A stretch of DNA of 27,848 nucleotides, from positions 1 through 27,848 of the IMG/VR virus record IMGVR_UViG_3300028189_000047; one strand, written 5' to 3'. Shown in pieces: positions 13,383 through 20,070 of the stretch. Position numbers and translations under genes: made by a program. This DNA comes from a virus. A model generated the notes under the pieces. The model saw only the letters and a program-made list of their open reading frames with translations. It made no database searches and was not told the origin of the DNA. Each line of letters starts with the position of its first letter. The stretch's first letter is position 1.

Positions 13383-14631
13383 AATTATGTACAAATACTG
13401 GGAATCTTAGAGATATTCCACCTTTCTCATTAACTGTTTCTTCAAAATATCTAACTTTTATTACCTTACCAATAATTTCATTAGGATTCTTATAATAACA
13501 CTCTCTTTGTTCTTTAGTAAACCCACTACCTACTTTAACTGTATTTCCTTTATGACTAATCTCTACAGCAGATAATGTCATTCTTCCTACATCTTTACCA
13601 TTCTCAAAGAATCTAATTTCATCATTAATAACACCTTTAACCTCATACTCTGCATCAATAAATGATTTTACTTTAAGTAAGTCATTAGATCTTTTACCTT
13701 TATAACCTACATTCTTTCTAAGCATAACACCTTCATAACCTTTTTCTTTTGCTTCTACCTCTAATTCTTTTAACTCTTCTTTACTACTAACTATAGTTTG
13801 TGAAAGTTTCTCTGTGGTATTACAAATTGGTATTCTTTTCAATCTTTCTGAAAATATAACACTAGATGATTTACTATTAAATTCTTCTGTAGTTAAAGCA
13901 TCGAATATAAAGAACTTAGGATTTCTTATATTATGATTCTTCTTCTTTATTTCCTTCATAACACCTTGGAAATCTTCTTTATTATCCTTATCTACTATAC
14001 ATACCTCACCATCAAATACAATATTTTTAAGACCTAATTGATAAAGATTTAGTTTCAATACACTTAAAGTAGTGAATAATTTCCCTGTCCTTGATAGAAA
14101 CTTAATCTCACCATATTCATCTATCTTACAAATACATCTTACACCATCTAACTTTCTACTACCATACCACTCATCTTTATAGTCTACTAACTTCTCTTCA
14201 TATTTATTTGCAAGTGCTACTTTGAACTCTGGTATAAATCCTGGAACTACTTTATTAATAATAGATGCATTAGCTCTAGTCTCAAGATCCTTATCTATAA
14301 TATTATATATTAGATCTCTATGTGTCTGATTATTAAATATGAAAGTTTTTACTGATCTTAGAGCATCATGACCTGTCAATTTTCTACTACAAAGATCGTC
14401 TAGTAGAATAAACAAACTACCTGTAGATACACCAACTGGACTTTTATCAAACTTTTTTACTTTATCACTTGTTATACCATAAGTTTTATCTTCATCATTT
14501 GTGTAAAGTAATACTTTCATTATGAATTCATTACATATATACTTCTTTAATATTTCCTTCTTTTTATTTGAAGATGGTGTTGACTTCATATCATCAACAA
14601 ATTTTTGTAAGTTTTCAAAATCATTGTTCAT
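13360..14631 (-). CDS. ATP-dependent DNA ligase
   Basis: The ligase seals nicks using ATP through a lysyl-AMP intermediate. The motifs are in order: motif I KLDGVR with the adenylated Lys K160, motif III FDGE (206-209), motif IV EGVMLR (300-305) and motif V LLKVK (318-322). An OB-fold domain follows and ends ISLRFPVFVHNYGNKRTE. Its first 140 residues are an extra N-terminal helical region, as in T4-like and other phage ligases. The last roughly 30 codons appear to have been replaced by a second copy during insertion of a GIY-YIG element, whose displaced original lies at 12858-12950. Confidence 0.92.
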   Translation of the reverse strand: MNNDFENLQKFVDDMKSTPSSNKKKEILKKYICNEFIMKVLLYTNDEDKTYGITSDKVKKFDKSPVGVSTGSLFILLDDLCSRKLTGHDALRSVKTFIFNNQTHRDLIYNIIDKDLETRANASIINKVVPGFIPEFKVALANKYEEKLVDYKDEWYGSRKLDGVRCICKIDEYGEIKFLSRTGKLFTTLSVLKLNLYQLGLKNIVFDGEVCIVDKDNKEDFQGVMKEIKKKNHNIRNPKFFIFDALTTEEFNSKSSSVIFSERLKRIPICNTTEKLSQTIVSSKEELKELEVEAKEKGYEGVMLRKNVGYKGKRSNDLLKVKSFIDAEYEVKGVINDEIRFFENGKDVGRMTLSAVEISHKGNTVKVGSGFTKEQRECYYKNPNEIIGKVIKVRYFEETVNEKGGISLRFPVFVHNYGNKRTE

Positions 14632-14634
14632 AAA

Positions 14635-14775
14635 CTAATAACCTTCCCATATAAATATTAAACCTAAAATAGACCAACCAACACCAGTATTACCGTTGGT
14701 TAAATACATACAATATGCACCTAAACCACAAACTGCAATACTAGCCAAACCTTGAGATATTTTAATATTTTTCAT
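14635..14775 (-). CDS. 46-aa membrane protein
   Basis: MKNIKISQGLASIAVCGLGA is followed by a short TNGNTG turn and GWSILGLIFIWEGY, giving two hydrophobic segments. ATG at 14775 forms an ATGA overlap with the preceding gene. It is intact across its length. Function is unknown; several such small membrane proteins lie in this part of the genome. Confidence 0.6.
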   Translation of the reverse strand: MKNIKISQGLASIAVCGLGAYCMYLTNGNTGVGWSILGLIFIWEGY

Positions 14776-14996
14776 TTTGATTTAAAATCCTTTTGACTAG
14801 TTAAATGATAATGTCTACAAATATTACACTTGTAATGTCTTTTACCTATATTACTGGCAAGTTTCTTTGCTTGTATTCTAGTATGTGCAATTTTTGCACA
14901 TACATTAGATATTACTTCTCTACCACCAAATTTCATAAAACATGTTTTTCTTCTTTTCCTATTCCTTATTCTAGCATTAAAAGTTTTTTTTATCAT
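14772..14996 (-). CDS. Small basic protein with C-terminal zinc knuckle
   Basis: A 74-aa, strongly basic protein (MIKKTFNARIRNRKRRKTCF) with a helical middle and the ending HYKCNICRHYHLTSQK. The C-x-x-C-x-x-Y-H-L-T ending is common in small phage zinc proteins of unknown role. The charge suggests nucleic-acid binding. No clear ribosome site precedes ATG at 14996. It follows the small membrane protein gene at 15013 closely. Confidence 0.7.
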   Translation of the reverse strand: MIKKTFNARIRNRKRRKTCFMKFGGREVISNVCAKIAHTRIQAKKLASNIGKRHYKCNICRHYHLTSQKDFKSK

Positions 14997-15012
14997 AGTA
15001 TTAGTAATAAAT

Positions 15013-15174
15013 TTAAAAATATGTTAAAAATCCCCAAGTTGCTATACCAGTAGCAATAACAAATTGAAATATTCTCTGATTTCTAGTAATTTTAATTTGT
15101 TTAAAACTTGATTGCAAAATAACAGTAGACTTGATTGCAAATAATATACTACATACTAGTACAAATGTTTCCAT
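15013..15174 (-). CDS. 53-aa membrane protein
   Basis: METFVLVCSILFAIKSTVIL forms the first membrane segment, a basic stretch (KQIKITRNQR) a cytoplasmic loop, and FQFVIATGIATWGFLTYF the second. TAGGAGA lies upstream of ATG at 15174. It lies directly after the tRNA. Function is unknown. Confidence 0.65.
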   Translation of the reverse strand: METFVLVCSILFAIKSTVILQSSFKQIKITRNQRIFQFVIATGIATWGFLTYF

Positions 15175-15195
15175 AATTTTTCTCCTATTAAGTTA

Positions 15196-15266
15196 AAGGG
15201 GTGGTGAGACTCGAACTCACATTATCTGCGTCAAAGGCAGATGCCTTTCCCAATGGCTACACCCCA
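15196..15266 (-). tRNA. tRNA-Gln (anticodon UUG)
   Basis: The minus strand folds as a cloverleaf: acceptor TGGGGTG pairs with CACCCC, D-arm GCC/GGC, anticodon stem CTGC/GCAG with loop CTTTGAC (anticodon TTG, reading CAA), and T-arm GTGAG-TTCGAGT-CTCAC. CCA is not encoded. Position 1 and 72 are both T and would not pair; the weak 1-72 pair is a feature of Gln tRNAs, but a full mismatch is unusual. CAA is the dominant Gln codon in these genes, so the tRNA would support phage translation. Confidence 0.9.
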
Positions 15267-15270
15267 TTTC

Positions 15271-15294
15271 TAAAATTAAAATATTATTTAAAGT
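15271..15294. repeat. 24-bp direct repeat, left copy
   Basis: It is an exact match to 19345-19368, in the same orientation. It lies between the kinase stop and the tRNA. The two copies bracket exactly the kinase, PP2C, VWA and nicotinamidase genes. The sequence is nearly all A/T, so a chance match is possible, but the location is suggestive. Confidence 0.75.
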
Positions 15295-15299
15295 CCTTA

Positions 15300-16997
15300 C
15301 TAAGTTTTTAATTTCATACTATATAACTTTGTACCTTCTGCAAAAAGTACTGTTATACCATCTTTCATCAACAACATTGATGTGCGAATATCTTTACTAT
15401 CTACAACTCTAATTCTAGTATTGTTCAAATTATTAAAATAAATTTCCATCTGCCCATCTTCTACTATAGATGCCACAACTCCGTTCTCCAAAACTATAAA
15501 ATTATTATATTTATAATCTACATCTTTAGTGGTTCTCAATGAGTAATTATCATATTTTTCAGAAAATACAATTGTAACTCTATCATACATACCATCTTTA
15601 AAACATATTATCTGGACAACTTGTGAATCATGCTTTGCTTCAATAATCTTATAATCCTCTAATTCAGATATAGGTATTACATGGCATTGTGTGGACTTCT
15701 TTGTAGGTACAGGTATCATCAAATAAGGTTTTCCTAAAATACTTTGATAAACTAAACCAGAAAACATCTCACTAGAATTTGGCATTATATTCCAATAGGA
15801 TCTAACAGTTTTAATTAAAGTATTATTAAGTATTTTGAATCTCACCTCAGACAACATATTATTATATTGTAAAAATACACTATTGCCTACAACCATCATA
15901 TCATCTGCTCGTAATTGAATACTATCTTGAGGTAAATTTAACTCATTAGTTATTGATAAAATACCTTTATCTATGTGAACAAATATTGGCATTTGTGTAT
16001 TTTCTTCAATTACTAATTCAGTCTTTGTGGAAGAGAGAGTATGTTCTTTCTTATTAATTTGGATCTTACTTGATCCTTTTACTATGTTTTTATTTTCATA
16101 TCTTTTATAGTATAAGATATTTTCTGAAAAATCAAGATTCATAATCTCTTTAACAATAAATTTTTCTACTGAACTAATCACTTTAACTACACCAACTATA
16201 GGTATAAGCTTTCCCATATTTTCAGGAGGTGCTTCACGAACACCATTTTCAAACAACCTTTGAAACCATTCTAAATAGGTATCAGGTATAACATTAAAAT
16301 CTCTAACAGCAGATGGTAATCTTATATTAGAACCAAATATAGATGCATTTTCTTTCATTCGTTTTATTAATTCTTTTTTATTATATTGTGAATGCTTACC
16401 CTTATAAGGATGTATACCAATCAATAACTGACAAGTAAGTATTGCGAATGAAAACCAATCAGTATTTTCATTAAAACCTTTTGTTTGGTGGTCTTTAACA
16501 TAAGGCATTATTGCTGTTGCTGGATAACTTGGTGTTTGGTATGAATCAACATCTATAAAATAAGGACATTGAAACTTTGTATCTACTAATATATTTAATT
16601 CATTAAGATCAACAATAAGACACTTTTTAGAATGGATATTATTTATAACATTTCTCAAAACATTTATAAGATCTATAGCCATCTTATCAGATATATTGTT
16701 CATATTTCTGAAATCATTAGTAAACAATTTACAAATAGAAATAGTTTTCTTGATCCAATCCATTGTGAAACCTACATCAACCTGTCTACTATTACTGAGA
16801 ATATTTAAAGGTACTATGACTTTAGAATCAGTAATATTTTTTAATTCTAAAATCTTCCCATTAGCAATCATTTTACTACGGTCATGATAGATTTTATAAA
16901 TACTAGAACCTTTTCCGTAGACTTCACCCTCACCTCCTTTAGTTATAAAATCATTTTGAGTAAGGCTTATTTTTTTACCATTCTCATACACTATCAA
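15300..16997 (-). CDS. Serine/threonine protein kinase-like protein of a VWA/PP2C/kinase triad
   Basis: The N-terminal 280 residues are a protein-kinase fold: glycine loop KGGEGEVYG (20-28), Lys35 in IYKIY, catalytic loop VDLNELNIL (D130, N135; HRD is replaced by IVD), metal-binding DVD in place of DFG (D149) and TDWFSFAILTCQLLIGIHPY, the helix typical after the activation loop. The remaining 280 residues are strand-rich and may be a beta-propeller-like sensor; no family is recognised. Essential residues are present, so activity is plausible. TTG at 16997 follows GGAGG by 8 bases, and the gene overlaps the phosphatase by 14. Kinase, PP2C and VWA in one operon match the TerY-P triad of Ter systems. 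Confidence 0.82.
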   Translation of the reverse strand: MIVYENGKKISLTQNDFITKGGEGEVYGKGSSIYKIYHDRSKMIANGKILELKNITDSKVIVPLNILSNSRQVDVGFTMDWIKKTISICKLFTNDFRNMNNISDKMAIDLINVLRNVINNIHSKKCLIVDLNELNILVDTKFQCPYFIDVDSYQTPSYPATAIMPYVKDHQTKGFNENTDWFSFAILTCQLLIGIHPYKGKHSQYNKKELIKRMKENASIFGSNIRLPSAVRDFNVIPDTYLEWFQRLFENGVREAPPENMGKLIPIVGVVKVISSVEKFIVKEIMNLDFSENILYYKRYENKNIVKGSSKIQINKKEHTLSSTKTELVIEENTQMPIFVHIDKGILSITNELNLPQDSIQLRADDMMVVGNSVFLQYNNMLSEVRFKILNNTLIKTVRSYWNIMPNSSEMFSGLVYQSILGKPYLMIPVPTKKSTQCHVIPISELEDYKIIEAKHDSQVVQIICFKDGMYDRVTIVFSEKYDNYSLRTTKDVDYKYNNFIVLENGVVASIVEDGQMEIYFNNLNNTRIRVVDSKDIRTSMLLMKDGITVLFAEGTKLYSMKLKT

Positions 16998-17772
16998 AAT
17001 AAAAACCTCCTATGGAAATATCATCATAATGTGTTCCTAATTTTTTTATTGCTTTATTAGATCTACGCTTAACAAATTCTCCTTTAATATTTTTAAAGGA
17101 TGTAAATTCATTAACTACTTCTACTATATTATCTGCAAAATCACCTGAAAAAGATTCAATACCATCAGAAGCAATTAAAACAGCTTTAACATCTTTTTTA
17201 GGTATATTTATTTGAAAAGGTTTATTAACAGGTATATTATTATTGTACATATTAACACCTGCAAAATAACGTTTCTCAAACACATAAGGACTAAACTTTT
17301 TAAGATATTTTTCCACATCTTCTGAACTCTTCAAATAAGATAAATAGAAAGGCGCATTCTCTGCATATGAGTAATTCATAATTTGTACTCTACCATCTTT
17401 CATAATCTGAATAATACTACCATCTCCGAAAACTCTCACTAAAATTTGATCTTCAACAACCATTGCACACATCAAAGTAGCATCTAAACAAGCATGATCT
17501 AATCCCATTAAAGTCACTACATCTAAAGAAGGTTGTAAAACTGTGAATTTAGGCAAAGACAAACCTTTATCAGCTTTAAATTCTACAAACATATCATCAA
17601 GAAATGTTCTATGAGCTTGACTTACAAGTATTCTGGCGCCTATATCAGTATTATGAGAACTAGAACAACCGTCTGAAAGAATTACATAAGGAAATGGTTT
17701 TGTCCCATGCCTTATGTAATCCTCACAGATCGAATGAGCAGTTCCTTTAGTTAAAAAAGAATCTACTTGCAT
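16984..17772 (-). CDS. PP2C-family protein phosphatase
   Basis: A 262-aa metal-dependent Ser/Thr phosphatase. Motifs in order: EDYI (17-20), VILSDGCSSSHNTDIGARI with metal-binding D34-G35, LDATLMCAMV (97-106), VRVFGDGSI (112-120), VLIASDGIESF with D203, and HYDDISIGGF with D250/D251. All expected metal ligands are present. It would remove phosphates placed by the adjacent kinase, possibly on the VWA protein. ATG at 17772 follows the VWA stop by one base, so the two are translated together. Confidence 0.88.
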   Translation of the reverse strand: MQVDSFLTKGTAHSICEDYIRHGTKPFPYVILSDGCSSSHNTDIGARILVSQAHRTFLDDMFVEFKADKGLSLPKFTVLQPSLDVVTLMGLDHACLDATLMCAMVVEDQILVRVFGDGSIIQIMKDGRVQIMNYSYAENAPFYLSYLKSSEDVEKYLKKFSPYVFEKRYFAGVNMYNNNIPVNKPFQINIPKKDVKAVLIASDGIESFSGDFADNIVEVVNEFTSFKNIKGEFVKRRSNKAIKKLGTHYDDISIGGFYFDSV

Positions 17773-17773
17773 A

Positions 17774-18517
17774 TTAGAATCCAGCTATTTGGCTGGGACC
17801 TCCTGTTCCTATAGACTGGCTTTGGCTTGAAATACTTTGACTAACAAAGTCAGCTAATTGAGCAAGCTTACTTTCAGTAGCATCACCAACATTAATAAAC
17901 TTATCAAGATTGGCGTCCTGTTTAAAAGATTCCAAACATTGTTTGACAGTACTATCTTCAATATTAACACCTACAAGAACTGATATTAAGGATTCAATTT
18001 CTTCATCATGACCAACCTTCTTAATCCAGTTAGATATTCCTTCAGGTGTCATAGTTGATCTATTATCCATACCATCTGTAATAATGTACAAAGCACCATT
18101 AACATCAAAATCTTGATCTATAAGTGTTTTTGCAAAAGTTACTATAGATCCAACTCCTGAGTAAGCTGCATCAAATAATGCTGTCATACCTGATGGATTC
18201 AAACTTTTATAATCATCTATGTCTATAGTATTCAAAGTTTTAAATCCGTGAATCTCTTCCAACTCATGGTTGAATGAAATAAGTCTAATCATAAGATTCT
18301 CTGCTCTTGGTGACTTCTTACAAGCTTCTACAATTTTCTTAATAGTTTTTACCAACTCTGTATCAAAATCTCTAACACTTGATGATCTATCCACAGCTAT
18401 AACTACCAATGTGTACTCTGTTGCTCCTAAATCTTCAGGTCTAATACCTGAAAAATTAAAAGCACCAGTTCCAGGAATTGTTGATTTTACTAAGTCATCT
18501 CCCATTAAATTTGGCAT
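17774..18517 (-). CDS. VWA-domain protein (TerY-like)
   Basis: A 247-aa von Willebrand A-domain protein with a complete MIDAS metal site: DRSSS (D43, S45, S47), T112 in PSGMTALFD and D148 in YIITDGMDN. Such domains bind a divalent metal and mediate protein contacts. The C-terminal tail is Ser/Gln/Gly-rich (SQSISSQSQSIGTGGPSQIA) and may be a flexible or phosphorylated region. The start at 18517 has GAAAGG upstream. With the adjacent PP2C and kinase it forms a triad like TerY-P in tellurite/stress-resistance islands. It is soluble, with no membrane helix or signal peptide. Confidence 0.88.
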   Translation of the reverse strand: MPNLMGDDLVKSTIPGTGAFNFSGIRPEDLGATEYTLVVIAVDRSSSVRDFDTELVKTIKKIVEACKKSPRAENLMIRLISFNHELEEIHGFKTLNTIDIDDYKSLNPSGMTALFDAAYSGVGSIVTFAKTLIDQDFDVNGALYIITDGMDNRSTMTPEGISNWIKKVGHDEEIESLISVLVGVNIEDSTVKQCLESFKQDANLDKFINVGDATESKLAQLADFVSQSISSQSQSIGTGGPSQIAGF

Positions 18518-18530
18518 ATTAACAACCTTT

Positions 18531-19322
18531 CTATTTTAAAAAGTCTATTGAATTAGAAACCTGCATACCTCTACTCTTTAAATCATTTACAAAATCTATT
18601 CCAAGCTGCTCAAAAGAAGGAACATTTGAAGTAGCATCTTCTAGTAAAACCAACTTCTTAATACTATCATCTCCAAATGCATTAGCAACATCTGTTACAG
18701 TATTAGCTACACAATGTGACAAAGCTTCTCCTGCTATAACTACAATATCAGCCCTTTCAAGAGTTTCAATAAGTCTTGTATTTAACATAGTACCAGGATC
18801 TTCAGGATCAGGTACATCTGCTTGAACTGCTGAATAATGTTCTGTCCAAAAATTACTACCTTTTGTAACATAATCTACCATTTTGAAAGACTTTTCCCAC
18901 TCTGTAAGTACATTGAACAATTCTGGAACTACTTGATATCCTTCTGAACCTATCAAACAATGTGGAGGCCATATACATAGTAGATATCTACTGTTAATAT
19001 CAAGTGTTTTTACATACTCTAAAGCTCTTTTTTGAAAATTAGGATTTGTAGATCTCCAAACTCCATTTTCCACATCATCTTTACTAATCAATGTGAATGG
19101 GTTTGGGTGTTTACCATCACTATCTATCCAAAATATTGGATGAGCTATATCTACATAATGATGACTATCTAAAGTTACGTGAATATCTTTGATCTTACCA
19201 CCTAAACGAGAAATCATACTAGAAAGTCTTTGTATATCTTTATCTGCACCAGGTACAAACAAAGAACCTTTTGGATCACAAAAATCTTTTTGTGGGTCAA
19301 TAATTAATAATTCTAAATTCAA
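18531..19322 (-). CDS. Nicotinamidase / cysteine hydrolase (PncA-like)
   Basis: PncA-type enzymes convert nicotinamide to nicotinic acid for NAD salvage. The isochorismatase fold shows LLIIDPQKDF with catalytic D9, YVTKGSNFW with Lys154 and EALSHCVANT with nucleophile C204. Metal ligands are plausible at D52 and H54 (LDSHHYVDIAHP) and H121 (WPPHCLIGSEG). At 263 aa it is somewhat long, with a loop near 65-90. TTG at 19322 is preceded by AAGGAGA. It is the first gene of the repeat-flanked cassette. The exact substrate is inferred from motifs; other amidohydrolases share the fold. Confidence 0.82.
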   Translation of the reverse strand: MNLELLIIDPQKDFCDPKGSLFVPGADKDIQRLSSMISRLGGKIKDIHVTLDSHHYVDIAHPIFWIDSDGKHPNPFTLISKDDVENGVWRSTNPNFQKRALEYVKTLDINSRYLLCIWPPHCLIGSEGYQVVPELFNVLTEWEKSFKMVDYVTKGSNFWTEHYSAVQADVPDPEDPGTMLNTRLIETLERADIVVIAGEALSHCVANTVTDVANAFGDDSIKKLVLLEDATSNVPSFEQLGIDFVNDLKSRGMQVSNSIDFLK

Positions 19323-19344
19323 TTTTTATCTCCTTAAATATTAA

Positions 19345-19368
19345 TAAAATTAAAATATTATTTAAAGT
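19345..19368. repeat. 24-bp direct repeat, right copy
   Basis: Identical to 15271-15294. On the minus strand it begins in the last codons of the 131-aa gene (its stop codon is inside the repeat) and runs into the leader of the nicotinamidase. The left copy lies between the kinase and the tRNA. Confidence 0.75.
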
Positions 19369-19757
19369 TCTCCTAGTAGTTTTGTTAGTTCTTCTTCAGA
19401 CTTACCTTTCAAACTTTCATCTTGCTTATCTGCAAGTATAGACATAATACGTTGTTTCTTCTCTTTATTCTTTTTCCTGTCGTCTACAGCTTTAGCTTCT
19501 GCCAACCTAACTTCTATAACTTTCTTAACAATATCAAATTTAGTTAATAGAATATTATTCTTACTTGTACTTTTTACTACGAAACTTTCCTCCTCATTTT
19601 CATTTATTTGTTTGTTAAGGCCTTTAGCAATATTATCTAGAGAAATATTAGATTTTCTAGATATAAGTGGTATATCCCACAAATCCTCTACTGTTATTTG
19701 TCCTACTGGTGTATTAAAACGATACTTATCTTTACTAGCTTTTTCAAAGTTCTCCAT
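19362..19757 (-). CDS. 131-aa phage protein of unknown function
   Basis: The protein starts MENFEKASKDKYRFNTPVG and has QITVEDLWDIPLIS, a basic helix DIVKKVIEVRLAEAKA, then DDRKKNKEKKQRIMSILADK and a C-terminal SEEELTKLLGEL. The Y-R-F-N-T...T-V-E-D-L-W-D-x-P-L pattern and the K-Q-R-I-M-x-I-L-A-D-K-Q-D-E helix are familiar from uncharacterised phage proteins, usually beside genes like the next two. It overlaps the next upstream gene by 14 bases. It may be a coiled-coil adaptor; no function is known to me. Confidence 0.78.
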   Translation of the reverse strand: MENFEKASKDKYRFNTPVGQITVEDLWDIPLISRKSNISLDNIAKGLNKQINENEEESFVVKSTSKNNILLTKFDIVKKVIEVRLAEAKAVDDRKKNKEKKQRIMSILADKQDESLKGKSEEELTKLLGEL

Positions 19758-20061
19758 TTTGTTTTCCTTTCATTTTTTTAAGTTCTGTAAGTTGTTTTTC
19801 ATAACTTTCTTTATTAGTATCACAACAATAAGATAAACTATTTTCTATATCTTCAATCATATCATCTATTGTAGTTATAGTTTCTTTACAAATAATAGGT
19901 GATTCTGATTCTAAATCTATATAACCATTACAAGGTTCACCCCAACCTTCATCCATGTTATTTTGATGCCACTGTGTTAATTCTTCTGATTCCATGAAGA
20001 TTGGGTAAGCACTACCATCACCACCACTTTCTACTGAATAATGTAATCTTAATTTGTACAT
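19744..20061 (-). CDS. 105-aa acidic phage protein of unknown function
   Basis: MYKLRLHYSVESGGDGSAYP, then FMESEELTQWHQNNMDEGWG with SPIICKETITT and a C-terminal coiled-coil helix. The G-G-D-G-S-A-Y-P and E-S-E-E-L...W...M-D-E-G-W-G motifs recur in small proteins of many phages and bacteria, always uncharacterised as far as I recall. It sits between the 676-aa protein and the 131-aa protein, probably one functional set. ATG at 20061 is 9 bases after the upstream stop, with an AAAGGAG site. Confidence 0.78.
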   Translation of the reverse strand: MYKLRLHYSVESGGDGSAYPIFMESEELTQWHQNNMDEGWGEPCNGYIDLESESPIICKETITTIDDMIEDIENSLSYCCDTNKESYEKQLTELKKMKGKQNGEL

Positions 20062-20070
20062 AATTCTCCT

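Noticed and set aside
14376-14400. TTGACA on the minus strand within the ligase gene
   Set aside because: No -10 at a suitable distance; inside a well-supported coding sequence.
18270-18539. Plus-strand frame opposite the VWA gene
   Set aside because: Antisense shadow; the minus strand carries a complete MIDAS domain.
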